Shown one piece after another: positions 51,836 through 61,244 of a stretch of 64,000 nucleotides of DNA. Positions within the stretch are counted from its first letter, which is position 1; each line of letters opens with the position of its first letter. The position numbers were made by a program, and so were the translations under genes. Under the pieces are notes generated by a model. It made no database searches, was not told the DNA's origin, and saw only the letters and a program-made list of their open reading frames with translations. The stretch spans positions 942,593 through 1,006,592 of the forward strand of contig BCKQ01000005.1 of assembly GCA_001600695.1 (NCBI GenBank). Reading direction: 5' to 3'. The DNA is from Ascoidea asiatica (Eukaryota; Ascomycota; Saccharomycetes; Ascoideales; Ascoideaceae).

Positions 51836-54463
51836 ATGGAAAAATTAAAAGATTATGATAAAGATTATATAAATTTAAATCATATAAATGCATTTAAAGA
51901 AGCTTTAGAAATTGATGATAATTTATTAAATCAATCAACTTATAATTTAAATTCAATTTCAAATTCTTTAAATGCTTCTTTATCTTCTTTAAATTTAAAT
52001 TTATTTTCTTTTAATAAAGATAAAAAAATTTTAAATAATTCATCTTCTTTAAAAACTCCTTTAATTCATATTCAATCTCAACCAAATATATCTAATTTAA
52101 ATAATAAAAATAATAATATAATAGATTCTCCAAAGAAAATAACTTCAAAAAGTGATTGGATTCCAATTTATAAAAAATTAAGTAATTCTGCTTCAGATTT
52201 ATCTTCTTTAAAATCTTCTTCAAAATCTTCGGATTCAATACCTTTTAATCCTAAATTAAATCAAATTAATAATCTAAAAACTAAAGAAAAAACTAAAGAA
52301 AAAGAAAAAGAAAAAGAAAAAGAAAAAGAAAAAGAAAAAGAAAATATAAAAGATTATAATGAAATTAAAAAAATTAAAAATTTTCAAATTAATTCTTCTA
52401 TTTCAAAAAAATCAAATGATTTATTTCTTAATGATTCTTTCAAACAAGGTTGGTCTTATAAATTTTTAAGCTGGCCAATTTTATTTTTCTCAATTTGGTG
52501 GATTTCAATATTATTTATATTTTATTCAATTATTAGATTTTATGTTGCAATTATGGAATATTTATTTACTTGGAGAGGTAAAAGAAGAATTTTAAGAAAA
52601 AATTTAAGAAATTCAAAAAATTATAAAAATTGGATAAATAATGCTTTAATTTTAGATAATTTTTTAAATTTAAATTCTTGGAAATTAGATCATAAAAATT
52701 ATTATTATGATTGGAAAACTTTATCAAAAATTGTTAAATTATTAAAAAAATTAAATAATAATATCTTAAATTCATCAAATAGTAATCATTATAACAATAA
52801 CAATAACAATAACAATAACAATAACAATAACAACAATAATAATGACAATGATATAAAAAAATTAATAATAATTTTATCAAATTGTGTTAAAGCAAACTTT
52901 GCTGGTATTGAAGGTTCAATTTTATATTCTCAAACTTATTATGGTACTAAAAATTTAATTCATGATTATTATAATCAATTATCAATATCTTTAAATATTT
53001 TAATTAATTCAAAATATTCAAAATTTTTAGATCCATTTGAGAAATATAAATTATTTAAAACTTTTAATAGAAATTATGGTAAATCTGCTTTATGTCTTTC
53101 TGGTGGTGCATGTTTTGCATATACTCATTTTGGTGTTATTAAAGCTTTAATTGATAATGATTTATTACCAAAAATAATTTCTGGTACAAGTGGTGGTGGT
53201 TTAGTTGCAGCTTTAGCTTGTACAAGAACAAATGATGAATTAAAAAATTTAATAATACCTGAATTAGCTTATAAAATTACTGCATGTTCTGATTCTTCTT
53301 GGATTTGTTTTAAAAGATGGTGGAAAACTGGTGCTTTTTTTGATTCAATTGATTGGGCAAAAAAATCAAATTGGTTCACACTTGGTAGTTTATCTTTTAA
53401 AGATTGTTATAAAAGAACTGGAAAAATTTTAAATATTTCAACTGTACCTTCTGAACCTCATTCTCCAGTAATTTTATGTAATTATAAAACTTCTCCAGAT
53501 TGTGTAATTTGGAGTACTTTATTAGCATCTTCTGCAGTTCCTGGAATTTTAAATCCAGTTGTTTTAATGATTAAAGAAAAAAATTCAAATGATATAATAC
53601 CATTTAGTTTTGGTAATAAATGGAAAGATGGTTCTTTAAGAACTGATATACCTGTTGAAGCTTTAAATACTTATTTTAATGTTAAATTTCCAATAGTTTC
53701 TCAAGTTAATCCTCATATTGCTTTATTTTTTTATGCTCCAAAAGGTAGTGTTGGTAGACCAGTTTCAAGAAGAAGAGGTTATGGTTTAAGAGGTGGTTTT
53801 ATTAGTGCAGCTTTAGAACATTTTACTAAATTAGAACTTAGAAAATGGTTAAAATTTGTTAAAGGTTTAGATGTCTTACCACATATTAAAGATCAAGATT
53901 GGTCAAATATTTGGTTACAAAGATTTAGTGGTACAATAACTTTATGGCCAAAAATTACTTTAATGGATTTTTGGTATATATTAACAGATCCAACACCTGA
54001 AAGAATGAAAACAATGATAAGAAATGGTGAATTAACTGCATATCCAAAATTATTATTTATTAAACATAGACTTACAATTGAAAGAATTATTGAAAAAGGT
54101 TTACATGATTCAAGAAAACTTTATAAAAATAAAACTAGAAGTAATACAAATTTTCAAACTCCAACTGATTTTTCTGCAACTGAATTTACAAATGAAGAAC
54201 ATTTAGATAATAATATTATTAATAATAATAATAATTATGATACTGAAATTTTAAAAAGTAAAGTTACAGATGGTATTGATTTTTCTGTTAGAATGAATTC
54301 ATCAATTTCAAATAATAAAACAGATCCAGAATTTTATAATTCTGAAGAAGATTCTGATTATAATAGTGGATTTACAGTTTCAAGTTCAGAAGATGATTAT
54401 TATTCAGATAAATCTCATGAAAATATAGTTTCTTCTGGAGAAGATGATGAATTTAAAAAATAA
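51836..54463 (+). CDS. TGL4: Patatin-domain triacylglycerol lipase, TGL4/TGL5-like
   Basis: 875 residues (S. cerevisiae Tgl4 910, Tgl5 749). A lipid-droplet lipase that breaks down stored triacylglycerol. The patatin domain (about 415-640) has the oxyanion loop LCLSGGACFAYTHFGVIKAL. The nucleophile Ser452 is in GTSGG (GXSXG), and the second catalytic residue Asp598 is in KDGSLRTDIP. The upstream helical DUF3336-type region (about 205-410) begins FLSWPILFFSIWWISILFIF, a likely hydrophobic hairpin, and includes the WRGKRR motif. The N-terminus has a Glu/Lys repeat (about 150-168) and an Asn run at 52790-52850. The acidic Ser-rich tail ends DDEFKK. Size favours TGL4, but TGL5 cannot be excluded. 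Confidence 0.9.
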   Translation: MEKLKDYDKDYINLNHINAFKEALEIDDNLLNQSTYNLNSISNSLNASLSSLNLNLFSFNKDKKILNNSSSLKTPLIHIQSQPNISNLNNKNNNIIDSPKKITSKSDWIPIYKKLSNSASDLSSLKSSSKSSDSIPFNPKLNQINNLKTKEKTKEKEKEKEKEKEKEKENIKDYNEIKKIKNFQINSSISKKSNDLFLNDSFKQGWSYKFLSWPILFFSIWWISILFIFYSIIRFYVAIMEYLFTWRGKRRILRKNLRNSKNYKNWINNALILDNFLNLNSWKLDHKNYYYDWKTLSKIVKLLKKLNNNILNSSNSNHYNNNNNNNNNNNNNNNNNDNDIKKLIIILSNCVKANFAGIEGSILYSQTYYGTKNLIHDYYNQLSISLNILINSKYSKFLDPFEKYKLFKTFNRNYGKSALCLSGGACFAYTHFGVIKALIDNDLLPKIISGTSGGGLVAALACTRTNDELKNLIIPELAYKITACSDSSWICFKRWWKTGAFFDSIDWAKKSNWFTLGSLSFKDCYKRTGKILNISTVPSEPHSPVILCNYKTSPDCVIWSTLLASSAVPGILNPVVLMIKEKNSNDIIPFSFGNKWKDGSLRTDIPVEALNTYFNVKFPIVSQVNPHIALFFYAPKGSVGRPVSRRRGYGLRGGFISAALEHFTKLELRKWLKFVKGLDVLPHIKDQDWSNIWLQRFSGTITLWPKITLMDFWYILTDPTPERMKTMIRNGELTAYPKLLFIKHRLTIERIIEKGLHDSRKLYKNKTRSNTNFQTPTDFSATEFTNEEHLDNNIINNNNNYDTEILKSKVTDGIDFSVRMNSSISNNKTDPEFYNSEEDSDYNSGFTVSSSEDDYYSDKSHENIVSSGEDDEFKK
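52275..52340 (+). repeat. GAAAAA hexamer array coding Lys-Glu
   Basis: Tandem GAAAAA units giving an alternating Lys/Glu stretch near residue 155 of the TGL4-like lipase. Confidence 0.85.
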
Positions 54464-55103
54464 AAACATTGGAAATAAAAATATAATTCAATACAATACA
54501 ATACTATATTTAAGAACAAAACTTTTTTTTTTTTTTTTTTTCTCAAAAATCTTTTTTTTTTGTCTTTAAAAATTATCAAGATATGTCTGTCAGCTTTAGT
54601 TTTATTTGATGATTAAGAAAAAAAGATTAAAGAATATAATAAATTAGGTAGTCTTTTTGGTGAAGGAAATTATGGATACGGAATTTGATTTTTGATACAA
54701 AAAAATTGAGTAAAAATTTTTTAAAAGAACTTTGAACATTGAAATCAATTGATATTCTTTATATAGAACATATTTAATAAATAAAAGTTTTTTTTCAAAA
54801 AAATAAAAATTGAAAAAAAAAAAAAACATTTAAAATTTATTTGGTTTTGTGAAATTTATTTGATTTAACTTTTAAGGTTCGGCTATATGCAAGGTGACGC
54901 TTAAGCTACGACGTGAAACATATTTTGTAAGACCCGTTACAGTGGTTAAATTTCAATCAAAAAAAAAAATATTTTTGAAAAATTTTGAAAAAAGTGATAA
55001 TTTGAATATTAGATAAAAACAGAATAAATATAATTTATTAAATTCGAATTGTTTTGAATCCTTTTTTGTGAATTAAAATAGAAATAATATAAAGAGATTA
55101 AAA
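54464..55103. other. Intergenic, NOB1 promoter
   Basis: 640 bp. A T-run of 19 (54523-54541) and further T- and A-runs follow the lipase gene. 54868-54945 is a small GC-richer patch, and an RRPE-like TGAAAAATTTT is at 54976-54986. A 61-codon minus-strand frame at 54644-54829 is poly-Phe/Lys and not called. Confidence 0.55.
54976..54986 (+). promoter_or_regulatory. RRPE-like element upstream of NOB1
   Basis: TGAAAAATTTT, an exact match to the yeast ribosome-biogenesis RRPE motif, starting 128 bp upstream of the NOB1 ATG. Confidence 0.5.
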
Positions 55104-56855
55104 ATGACAGAAGATATAAAAGATCAAGAAGAAGATAAATATTTATTAGAAGAATTAGTTGTTGATGCAGGACCATTATTAACAATTGATTTAAATAATT
55201 TAAGTAAAATTAGTAAAAAATTATATACATCATTAACAGTTTTTAATGAAATTAAAGATGAAAATTCTCGAATTAAATTAAATAATTTTATAAATATTAA
55301 TCCAAATAAATTAATAATTAAACAACCAAAACAAGAATTTATAAATAAAATTTTAAGATTTAGTAAATTAACAGGAGATTATAATGTTTTAAGTACAAAT
55401 GATATTCATATTTTAGCATTAACTTATGAACTTCAAATTGAGAATGATTTAAAAAAAGGAATTAAATATCATAATTTAAGAAATCAACCTGGAGAATTAC
55501 TTGAAAGTGATAAATTAAGAATTGAAAATGAAAAAAAAGAAAGGGAAGAAAGAAAAATTAAAGAAGAATTAGAAAGAAAAATTAAAGAAGAATTAGATCA
55601 AAAAAATTTAGAAAAAGAATTAGAATTTTTGAATATTGAAAAAAATAAAGAAGAGAATGAAATAAATGAAAATGGTGAATTAAAAAAGAAAACTAAAAAA
55701 AAATTTGTTCCAAAGAATGCTAGTATTAAAATTGGTGGTAAAAGAGCACAAAGAAAAGAAAGATTAAGAATTAGATTAGAAGAAGAAGAAAAAAATGAAA
55801 AGAAATCAAATATGAGTAATGAAACTATTGAAAAAGTTAATATAGATATTAAAGATAATAAAAATAATGAAGAAAGTAAGAAAATTGAAGATAATGAAGA
55901 TAAAAATGAAAAAGAAATAATAAAAACTGAAGAAAAAAAAGAAATAAAGGAGGTAGATATTGAATTGGGTAATAAAGATATAATTGAAAAAGAAAAGAAT
56001 GAAGATATAAAGAAAGAAGATAATAAGGATACAGAAGAAAAACTCAAACAAGAAGAAGAACAAGAGGAAGATGAAGAACAAGAAAAAGAAGATGTAGACG
56101 AAGAAGAAGACGATGAAGAAGACGAAGATGGTGGTGATTGGATAACACCAGATAATTTTGATGAAGAACATGAAAAACAAGGTAAGAGTGTTTATGAAGA
56201 ACCATTAGTAAAAGAGAATGGAGAAAGTGAAGAAAATGAAGAAGGAAAAGATAAAAAAAGAAGAAATGTAGTTGGATTAACAACAGGAGATTATGCTATA
56301 CAAAATGTAGCATTACAAATAAATCTTCAATTAATTAATTCCATGAGTGGATTTCGAATTAATAAAATTCGATCATATATGTTAAGATGTCATGCATGTT
56401 TTAAATTAATACCAATGAAATTAAATATTGAACATAAAATTCAATTTTGTCCATATTGTGGAGGAAATACAATTTTAAGATGTTCAGTTACAATTGATTC
56501 AAAAACTGGTAAAATTTATCCACATTTAAAAAAAAATTTTGAATGGCATTTAAAAGGAAATAGATATTCAATTTCATCACCATTATCAAAAAATTCAAAA
56601 AAAAAATATGGTAAAAAGGGTTTTCAACATAAAAAAGAAGGATGGAAATATGAAGTACCTTTATTAACAGAAGATCAAAAAGAATATCAAGAAGCTATAA
56701 AGCAACAAAAATATAATATTGAAAAAAATCAAAAATTATTTAATGATGGTTTAGATAATAATGCAGGACCTTTTGGAGTTGATTTTGCTAGATCCACAAT
56801 TGTCAAAGTCAGCAAAGGAAGAAGAGCAAATGCTTCACGTAAAACAAAAAAATAA
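55104..56855 (+). CDS. NOB1: 20S pre-rRNA endonuclease Nob1
   Basis: 583 residues (S. cerevisiae 459). Nob1 cuts site D of 20S pre-rRNA to form the 18S 3' end on cytoplasmic pre-40S particles. The N-terminal PIN domain starts ELVVDAGPLL with the first catalytic Asp at residue 21. GDYNVLSTNDIHILALTYEL carries the further acidic residues. The zinc ribbon (about 430-460) is CHACFK followed by CPYCGG. Conserved tail blocks are GGNTILRCSVTIDSKTGKIYPHLKKNFEWHLKGNRYSISSP and GPFGVDFARST, ending RRANASRKTKK. A long Lys/Glu-rich region (about 140-370) with an acidic run explains the extra length. VGLTTGDYAIQNVALQI also fits the family. Confidence 0.96.
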   Translation: MTEDIKDQEEDKYLLEELVVDAGPLLTIDLNNLSKISKKLYTSLTVFNEIKDENSRIKLNNFININPNKLIIKQPKQEFINKILRFSKLTGDYNVLSTNDIHILALTYELQIENDLKKGIKYHNLRNQPGELLESDKLRIENEKKEREERKIKEELERKIKEELDQKNLEKELEFLNIEKNKEENEINENGELKKKTKKKFVPKNASIKIGGKRAQRKERLRIRLEEEEKNEKKSNMSNETIEKVNIDIKDNKNNEESKKIEDNEDKNEKEIIKTEEKKEIKEVDIELGNKDIIEKEKNEDIKKEDNKDTEEKLKQEEEQEEDEEQEKEDVDEEEDDEEDEDGGDWITPDNFDEEHEKQGKSVYEEPLVKENGESEENEEGKDKKRRNVVGLTTGDYAIQNVALQINLQLINSMSGFRINKIRSYMLRCHACFKLIPMKLNIEHKIQFCPYCGGNTILRCSVTIDSKTGKIYPHLKKNFEWHLKGNRYSISSPLSKNSKKKYGKKGFQHKKEGWKYEVPLLTEDQKEYQEAIKQQKYNIEKNQKLFNDGLDNNAGPFGVDFARSTIVKVSKGRRANASRKTKK

Positions 56856-57510
56856 TTGAATTGAGATCTAGGTATTAATCTGTTTATAAATTCATTTTTG
56901 ATTTATACTTCATTTATGACTTTCATATTACAATCAAAAAAAAAAAAGATTAAATTAATTAGTTCACTCATTGGTAAATATTTCAAGATCACTAACGAAA
57001 GCGAAACCATATGAACGGTACTTCTAAAAAGAAAAAGTACATATCACGTTTACTTTTGGAGCCACAACAGTGGGCTGTCTAAGTTTTTAAGATCATTGCC
57101 GAGAAGCACGGATCCGTGTTTCTGGTCTCTTTTCCGGGATACGACACGGGCGATGTTGTGTGCAGCGCTGAGCGTCGAGCGTGCAGATTTATTTATATCT
57201 GTATTTGTATCTGGAATTGTAATTTTAATTAGTGCTGCCAAAGAGAACAAGAGAAGAAGAAGAAGAAGGATGCCAGTCAGTCTCTGTGAACAGTGGTGTG
57301 GATATAAGAAAAGAATCATCTCGCAGCAGACAAGGAAACAAGAGGCAAACATTTCAATGATGTACAAGAAAATACAGGGAAATATAAAGAAATTACAGGG
57401 ATGGTACAGCAAACTGCCAAAAGAAGATAGAGAGAGTAACTGCACTGTTACTAGTATTCCATAATCCAGTTAGTGCTGACAATACTGTAACAACATATAA
57501 ATACAATGAT

Positions 57511-57546
<36 letters not shown>

Positions 57547-57648
57547 TTCTTCTTCTTTATAATCATCAATTCTTTTTGTTTTTGTTGAGTGATTGAATGA
57601 TTAAATCATAACTATTAAAGACGCTCTTTTTCTAGATTTATCTTTAAA
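56856..57648. other. Intergenic NOB1 / zinc-cluster gene
   Basis: 793 bp. 57060-57470 is GC-richer and open in frames on both strands (57050-57445 minus, 57096-57464 plus), without recognisable products or a good ATG. 57511-57557 is a CTT array. Confidence 0.55.
57511..57557. repeat. CTT trinucleotide array
   Basis: About 15 TTC/CTT units with two CTC variants, 90 bp before the ATG of the zinc-cluster gene. Confidence 0.9.
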
Positions 57649-60027
57649 ATGGATCAATTCTTTCATAGAGATATTTCAAATGCCTTACAATTGAGACAAA
57701 GTCAATTAGATGAATTACATTCAAAGGAATTCAATTCCAGTAATGATAAAACATCAAGCTCGAATTATCGTAATCTTAATCATAATCATACTCATAATAA
57801 TAATATTAAGAGAAGTGTATTTTCTTCAACAGAAATTAATTCAACTTTATCACAATCTTCAAAATTTCCAAATTTAAGTTTAAATAATTCAAATAAAAAC
57901 TCAAATAATCAAAATCACAATAATAATCAAAATAATAATCAGAATGATAATCGGAATGATAATCGGAATGATAATAATAATATTAAAAATTCTAAAAATA
58001 TTCAAACTTTTTCATCTAAACAAATTTATACAAGTGATACTATTATAAGTTCAAGTCCAATTAAATCAAATAAAAATTTATTAAATTCAAGAATTAATAA
58101 TGAATTAATTCTTTTTAATAAAGATAATAATAATAATAATAATACCAAAAATGATATCCAAATTAATCATAATAACCATGAAAAGAACAATGTCAATAGC
58201 AATGTCAATGATAATGAAATTGAAAATGATAATGATAATAAAATTGAAAATGACAATGACAATGATAATGAAAATGATGAAATTATTTATAAATTTCAAA
58301 ATGAAATTTCAGATTCAAATTTATTAAAAGATTCAACTTCAAATTTAATTAAATGGTCAAATAGATTAGAATTAGAAACTATAAATTTAAAAAAAATTAA
58401 TGAATCTTTTAAATTAGAATTTATTGATTTAATTAATAATCAATTAATTGATAAATTTTTAATAAATTTTAATAATAATTTAATTCAATTTAAAAATTTA
58501 TTATTAAAATTTAATTCTAATAATAATAACAATAATAATAATCATTCTACCAGTAATGAATTTAATAATTCTAAATATTCTAAGAATAATAAAGTTTTAT
58601 TTAATTTCTTACATGTGAAATTTTTAAATTTAGAAAAAACTATAATTAAATCAAATAATGATTTAATTAAACAATTTAAAACTATTATTATTAATAATAA
58701 TAAAAGTAACAATAACATTTTAAATGATCAATTTTCTAAAAAATTAAATAAATTAATAATAGATTCAATAAAAAATGAATTTAAACTTCAAAATTCTATA
58801 AATGATAAAATTATTAATAAAAATCAATGTAATTGTAATTGTAAATGTGATAATAATAATAATAATAACATTAATAATAATAAAAGTAACAATAACATTT
58901 TAAATGATCAATTTTCTAAAAAATTAAATAAATTAATAATAGATTCAATAAAAAATGAATTTAAACTTCAAAATTCTATAAATGATAAAATTATTAATAA
59001 AAATCAATGTAATTGTAATTGTAAATGTGATAATAATAATAATAATAACATTAATAATAATAAAAGTAAAGAAATTGATCAAAAACCAAAAAAAATTCCA
59101 GGAAAAAGAGGTAGAAAACCAAAACCTAAAATTGATAAAATTAATAAAGATATTGAAACAATTTCAAATACAATTCATAAACCAAAATTTGAAATTCCAC
59201 CTTCAAAAATTTCTTTAAATAATGTAATTACAAATTATAATTTAAGAAAATCAAGATTAAATTCAAAATCTTTAATTTCATCAAATAATAATATTAAAAA
59301 AATTAATAAAGTGATTAAAGTTAATAAAATTATCAAAGATAATAAGGATAATAAAACTAATGGAATTGAAAGTATTATATGTACTCCAAGAAAAACAAAA
59401 TATATTAAAGTTCCAAGAAGAAGATTTAGATTAAAATGTTTTAATTGTATAAAATTGAAAAGAAATTGTGATAAATTAAAACCAAGTTGTATAATGTGTT
59501 GGGAAAATGATTTAGAAAATTCATGTAATTATGAATTACCAAAATCTTTAGATAAAGATAATGAGAATGAGAATGAAATAGAAAATGAGAATGAAATAGA
59601 AAATGAAAATCAAGAAGGAAATGAATATATTAATAAAAATATAGAATTAAGTAGTGATAATGAATTTGAATTTAATGGTAATGAAATTTTAAATAAAAGT
59701 TTAAAAAATATAAATAAATTTGAAAATAATTTTGATTTAGAATCAAGTATAAATTCAAATTCAAGTTCAAATTTAAATGAATTATTTAAAGAAAATAATT
59801 ATGATAATGAGAATGAATTGGATGATAATTTACAATATGATTTTCCAAAAGGTGAATTTAATATGAAATATAATAATAAAAGTTATGGAAATAATAGAAG
59901 TTATGGTAATATTAATATTAATAATAATAATAATAATAAAAGAAAATATAATAATAATTATAATTTTAGTAGAAAAAAATTATTAATATCAAGCGAGATT
60001 GATTTAGATTCTTTTCAAGATATTTAA
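57649..60027 (+). CDS. Asn-rich Zn(II)2Cys6 protein with internal 60-residue duplication
   Basis: 792 residues; I do not recognise an ortholog. Order: a short N-terminal block (MDQFFHRDISNALQLRQSQLDELHSKEF), long Asn/Asp-rich DNA-encoded repeats, and a helical region (about 220-345) with LIKWSNRLELETINLKKINESF, probably coiled coil. Then come two identical copies of a 60-residue unit (about 348-467). Each contains a helix ending in KNEFKLQNSINDKIINKN and a CNCNCKC cluster. An AT-hook-like KRGRKPKPK follows at 486-494. The zinc cluster is at 597-626, with Cys597, 600, 607, 614, 617 and 626 (CX2CX6CX6CX2CX8C) after the basic VPRRRFRLK. An acidic Asn/Glu tail closes the protein. Zinc cluster plus AT-hook suggests DNA binding. 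The cluster is near the C-terminus, unlike most fungal regulators of this class. Confidence 0.75.
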   Translation: MDQFFHRDISNALQLRQSQLDELHSKEFNSSNDKTSSSNYRNLNHNHTHNNNIKRSVFSSTEINSTLSQSSKFPNLSLNNSNKNSNNQNHNNNQNNNQNDNRNDNRNDNNNIKNSKNIQTFSSKQIYTSDTIISSSPIKSNKNLLNSRINNELILFNKDNNNNNNTKNDIQINHNNHEKNNVNSNVNDNEIENDNDNKIENDNDNDNENDEIIYKFQNEISDSNLLKDSTSNLIKWSNRLELETINLKKINESFKLEFIDLINNQLIDKFLINFNNNLIQFKNLLLKFNSNNNNNNNNHSTSNEFNNSKYSKNNKVLFNFLHVKFLNLEKTIIKSNNDLIKQFKTIIINNNKSNNNILNDQFSKKLNKLIIDSIKNEFKLQNSINDKIINKNQCNCNCKCDNNNNNNINNNKSNNNILNDQFSKKLNKLIIDSIKNEFKLQNSINDKIINKNQCNCNCKCDNNNNNNINNNKSKEIDQKPKKIPGKRGRKPKPKIDKINKDIETISNTIHKPKFEIPPSKISLNNVITNYNLRKSRLNSKSLISSNNNIKKINKVIKVNKIIKDNKDNKTNGIESIICTPRKTKYIKVPRRRFRLKCFNCIKLKRNCDKLKPSCIMCWENDLENSCNYELPKSLDKDNENENEIENENEIENENQEGNEYINKNIELSSDNEFEFNGNEILNKSLKNINKFENNFDLESSINSNSSSNLNELFKENNYDNENELDDNLQYDFPKGEFNMKYNNKSYGNNRSYGNININNNNNNKRKYNNNYNFSRKKLLISSEIDLDSFQDI
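58691..59068 (+). repeat. Perfect 180-bp in-frame tandem duplication
   Basis: 58691-58870 and 58871-59050 are identical base for base as far as I can read. The first about 18 bases start a third partial copy up to 59068. The period is exactly 60 codons, so the frame is kept. Confidence 0.95.
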
Positions 60028-60054
60028 AATTTTAATTTATTGAAGAGAGAAGTG

Positions 60055-60092
<38 letters not shown>

Positions 60093-60356
60093 GAAAAAAA
60101 GAAACATAAGCATTAATACATAGGTGGGTGATTAGATAGATAGTTGTTAGATGATGTTGGTTAGATGATGGTGGTTAGATAATTGATGGATAGATAGTTA
60201 TTCATATATAATTTAAAGAATTTAAAGAATTTAAAGAAAGAATTTATAATAAATGAGAATAATAATTTAATTTAAGTAAGTAGGTAGATAAGTAGGTAGG
60301 TAAATAGATAGTTAATTAAGTAATAATAATATAATGTAAATTAAAAATTAAATTAT
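60028..60356. other. Convergent intergenic, with poly-A run and TAGATAG repeats
   Basis: 329 bp between the zinc-cluster gene and NUXM. It holds a 36-base A-run (60055-60090), TTAGATGATGG/TAGATAG-type imperfect repeats (60130-60200) and GTAGGTAGATA repeats (60276-60315). Confidence 0.65.
60055..60090. repeat. 36-base homopolymer A tract
   Basis: Thirty-six consecutive A residues, 28 bp after the stop codon of the zinc-cluster gene. Confidence 0.95.
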
Positions 60357-60854
60357 TTATTCATCTTTTTTAATTTCAGCATATTTACCATTTCCATGAT
60401 TTGAGAAATTAAAAAAAGGTAAGATATGTAAACCTAATTGAGAATTAGTTGAATTTCTCATTGCAACATCTTTTAAAAATGGATTTAATTCAGATTTACC
60501 TTGTGGTGGTAAATTATTTTTTAAATTTGATTTAACTTCTAATTTATATTTATTTAATTCAATTTTATTTTCAGATATACCCCAAAATCTTTTTGTTGAA
60601 TTATTATAAGCTAAAATAAAACCAGCACCAAAACCAATTAAAGTTGCAACTCTTAAGAATTGATTTGAAGGTTTTTTATAAGATTTACCATTAACAGGAT
60701 CAAATTTTTCAAATAAATTAAATAAAATTGGAGATGAAATTGTACCTAAAGCCCATATAGAATAATCAATTGGTCTCATATAAGTTACAACACGACCAAA
60801 AGAAGGATCTGAATCAATTAAAGGATATTTTGCAGCAGGTTGAGGATTAGACAT
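60357..60854 (-). CDS. NUXM: Respiratory complex I accessory subunit, NUXM family
   Basis: 165 residues. It begins MSNPQPAAKYPLIDSDPSFGRVVTYMRPIDY. It then has one or two hydrophobic segments (about 33-47 and 67-82), RFWGISENKIELNKYKLE, and near the end MRNSTNSQLGLHILPFFNFSNHGNGKY. This block order matches the fungal NADH:ubiquinone oxidoreductase subunit called NUXM in Yarrowia and 20.9 kDa in Neurospora. It is a membrane-arm accessory subunit in the mitochondrial inner membrane. Saccharomyces-type yeasts lack complex I, so this gene is taxonomically informative. The match is from memory of the family; the specific motif set (MRP.DY, RFWG.SENK, RNS..SQL) is distinctive. Confidence 0.88.
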   Translation of the reverse strand: MSNPQPAAKYPLIDSDPSFGRVVTYMRPIDYSIWALGTISSPILFNLFEKFDPVNGKSYKKPSNQFLRVATLIGFGAGFILAYNNSTKRFWGISENKIELNKYKLEVKSNLKNNLPPQGKSELNPFLKDVAMRNSTNSQLGLHILPFFNFSNHGNGKYAEIKKDE

Positions 60855-61244
60855 TTTTAATTATTGTTATTGTGTTGTAATATGAATATAATTTTACAAA
60901 TACTATCTATATTTTAAAAGAGATTGATTAAATATAGTTAGTATATTAAATAGTATATTAAATAGTATATTTGATAGTATCTGATAGTATGTTTATTTGT
61001 AGGGGTAATTTTTGTATTTGTATAAAACCATAACCAATTAAAAATATTTAATTCCTAATCGCAGAGAGCGTTACCCGGGCAAGTATTATAGCATGTGATT
61101 TGAGTACTGAATAGGAAAGTTGCAGGTCGGAACTTGCATTACTTAAAATATTATAATATTTATCGGTAATTTTTAATGTTATTAAATTATTTCAGTAAAT
61201 GATAAATGATTATAGTTAAGATAATAATAAGAATAAGAATAAAA
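60855..61244. other. Divergent promoter region NUXM / twin CX9C gene
   Basis: 390 bp. AGTATATT-type repeats lie at 60938-60990. A GC-richer patch at 61058-61135 contains CATGTG (61092-61097). No gene is seen. The flanking genes both look mitochondrial, so co-regulation is conceivable. Confidence 0.5.

Noticed and set aside
57050-57464. Overlapping open frames of 120-130 codons on both strands in the GC-richer spacer
   Set aside because: They overlap on opposite strands, the plus frame starts at TTG, and the products have no recognisable domain. Lower A+T reduces stop codons, so open frames appear by chance.
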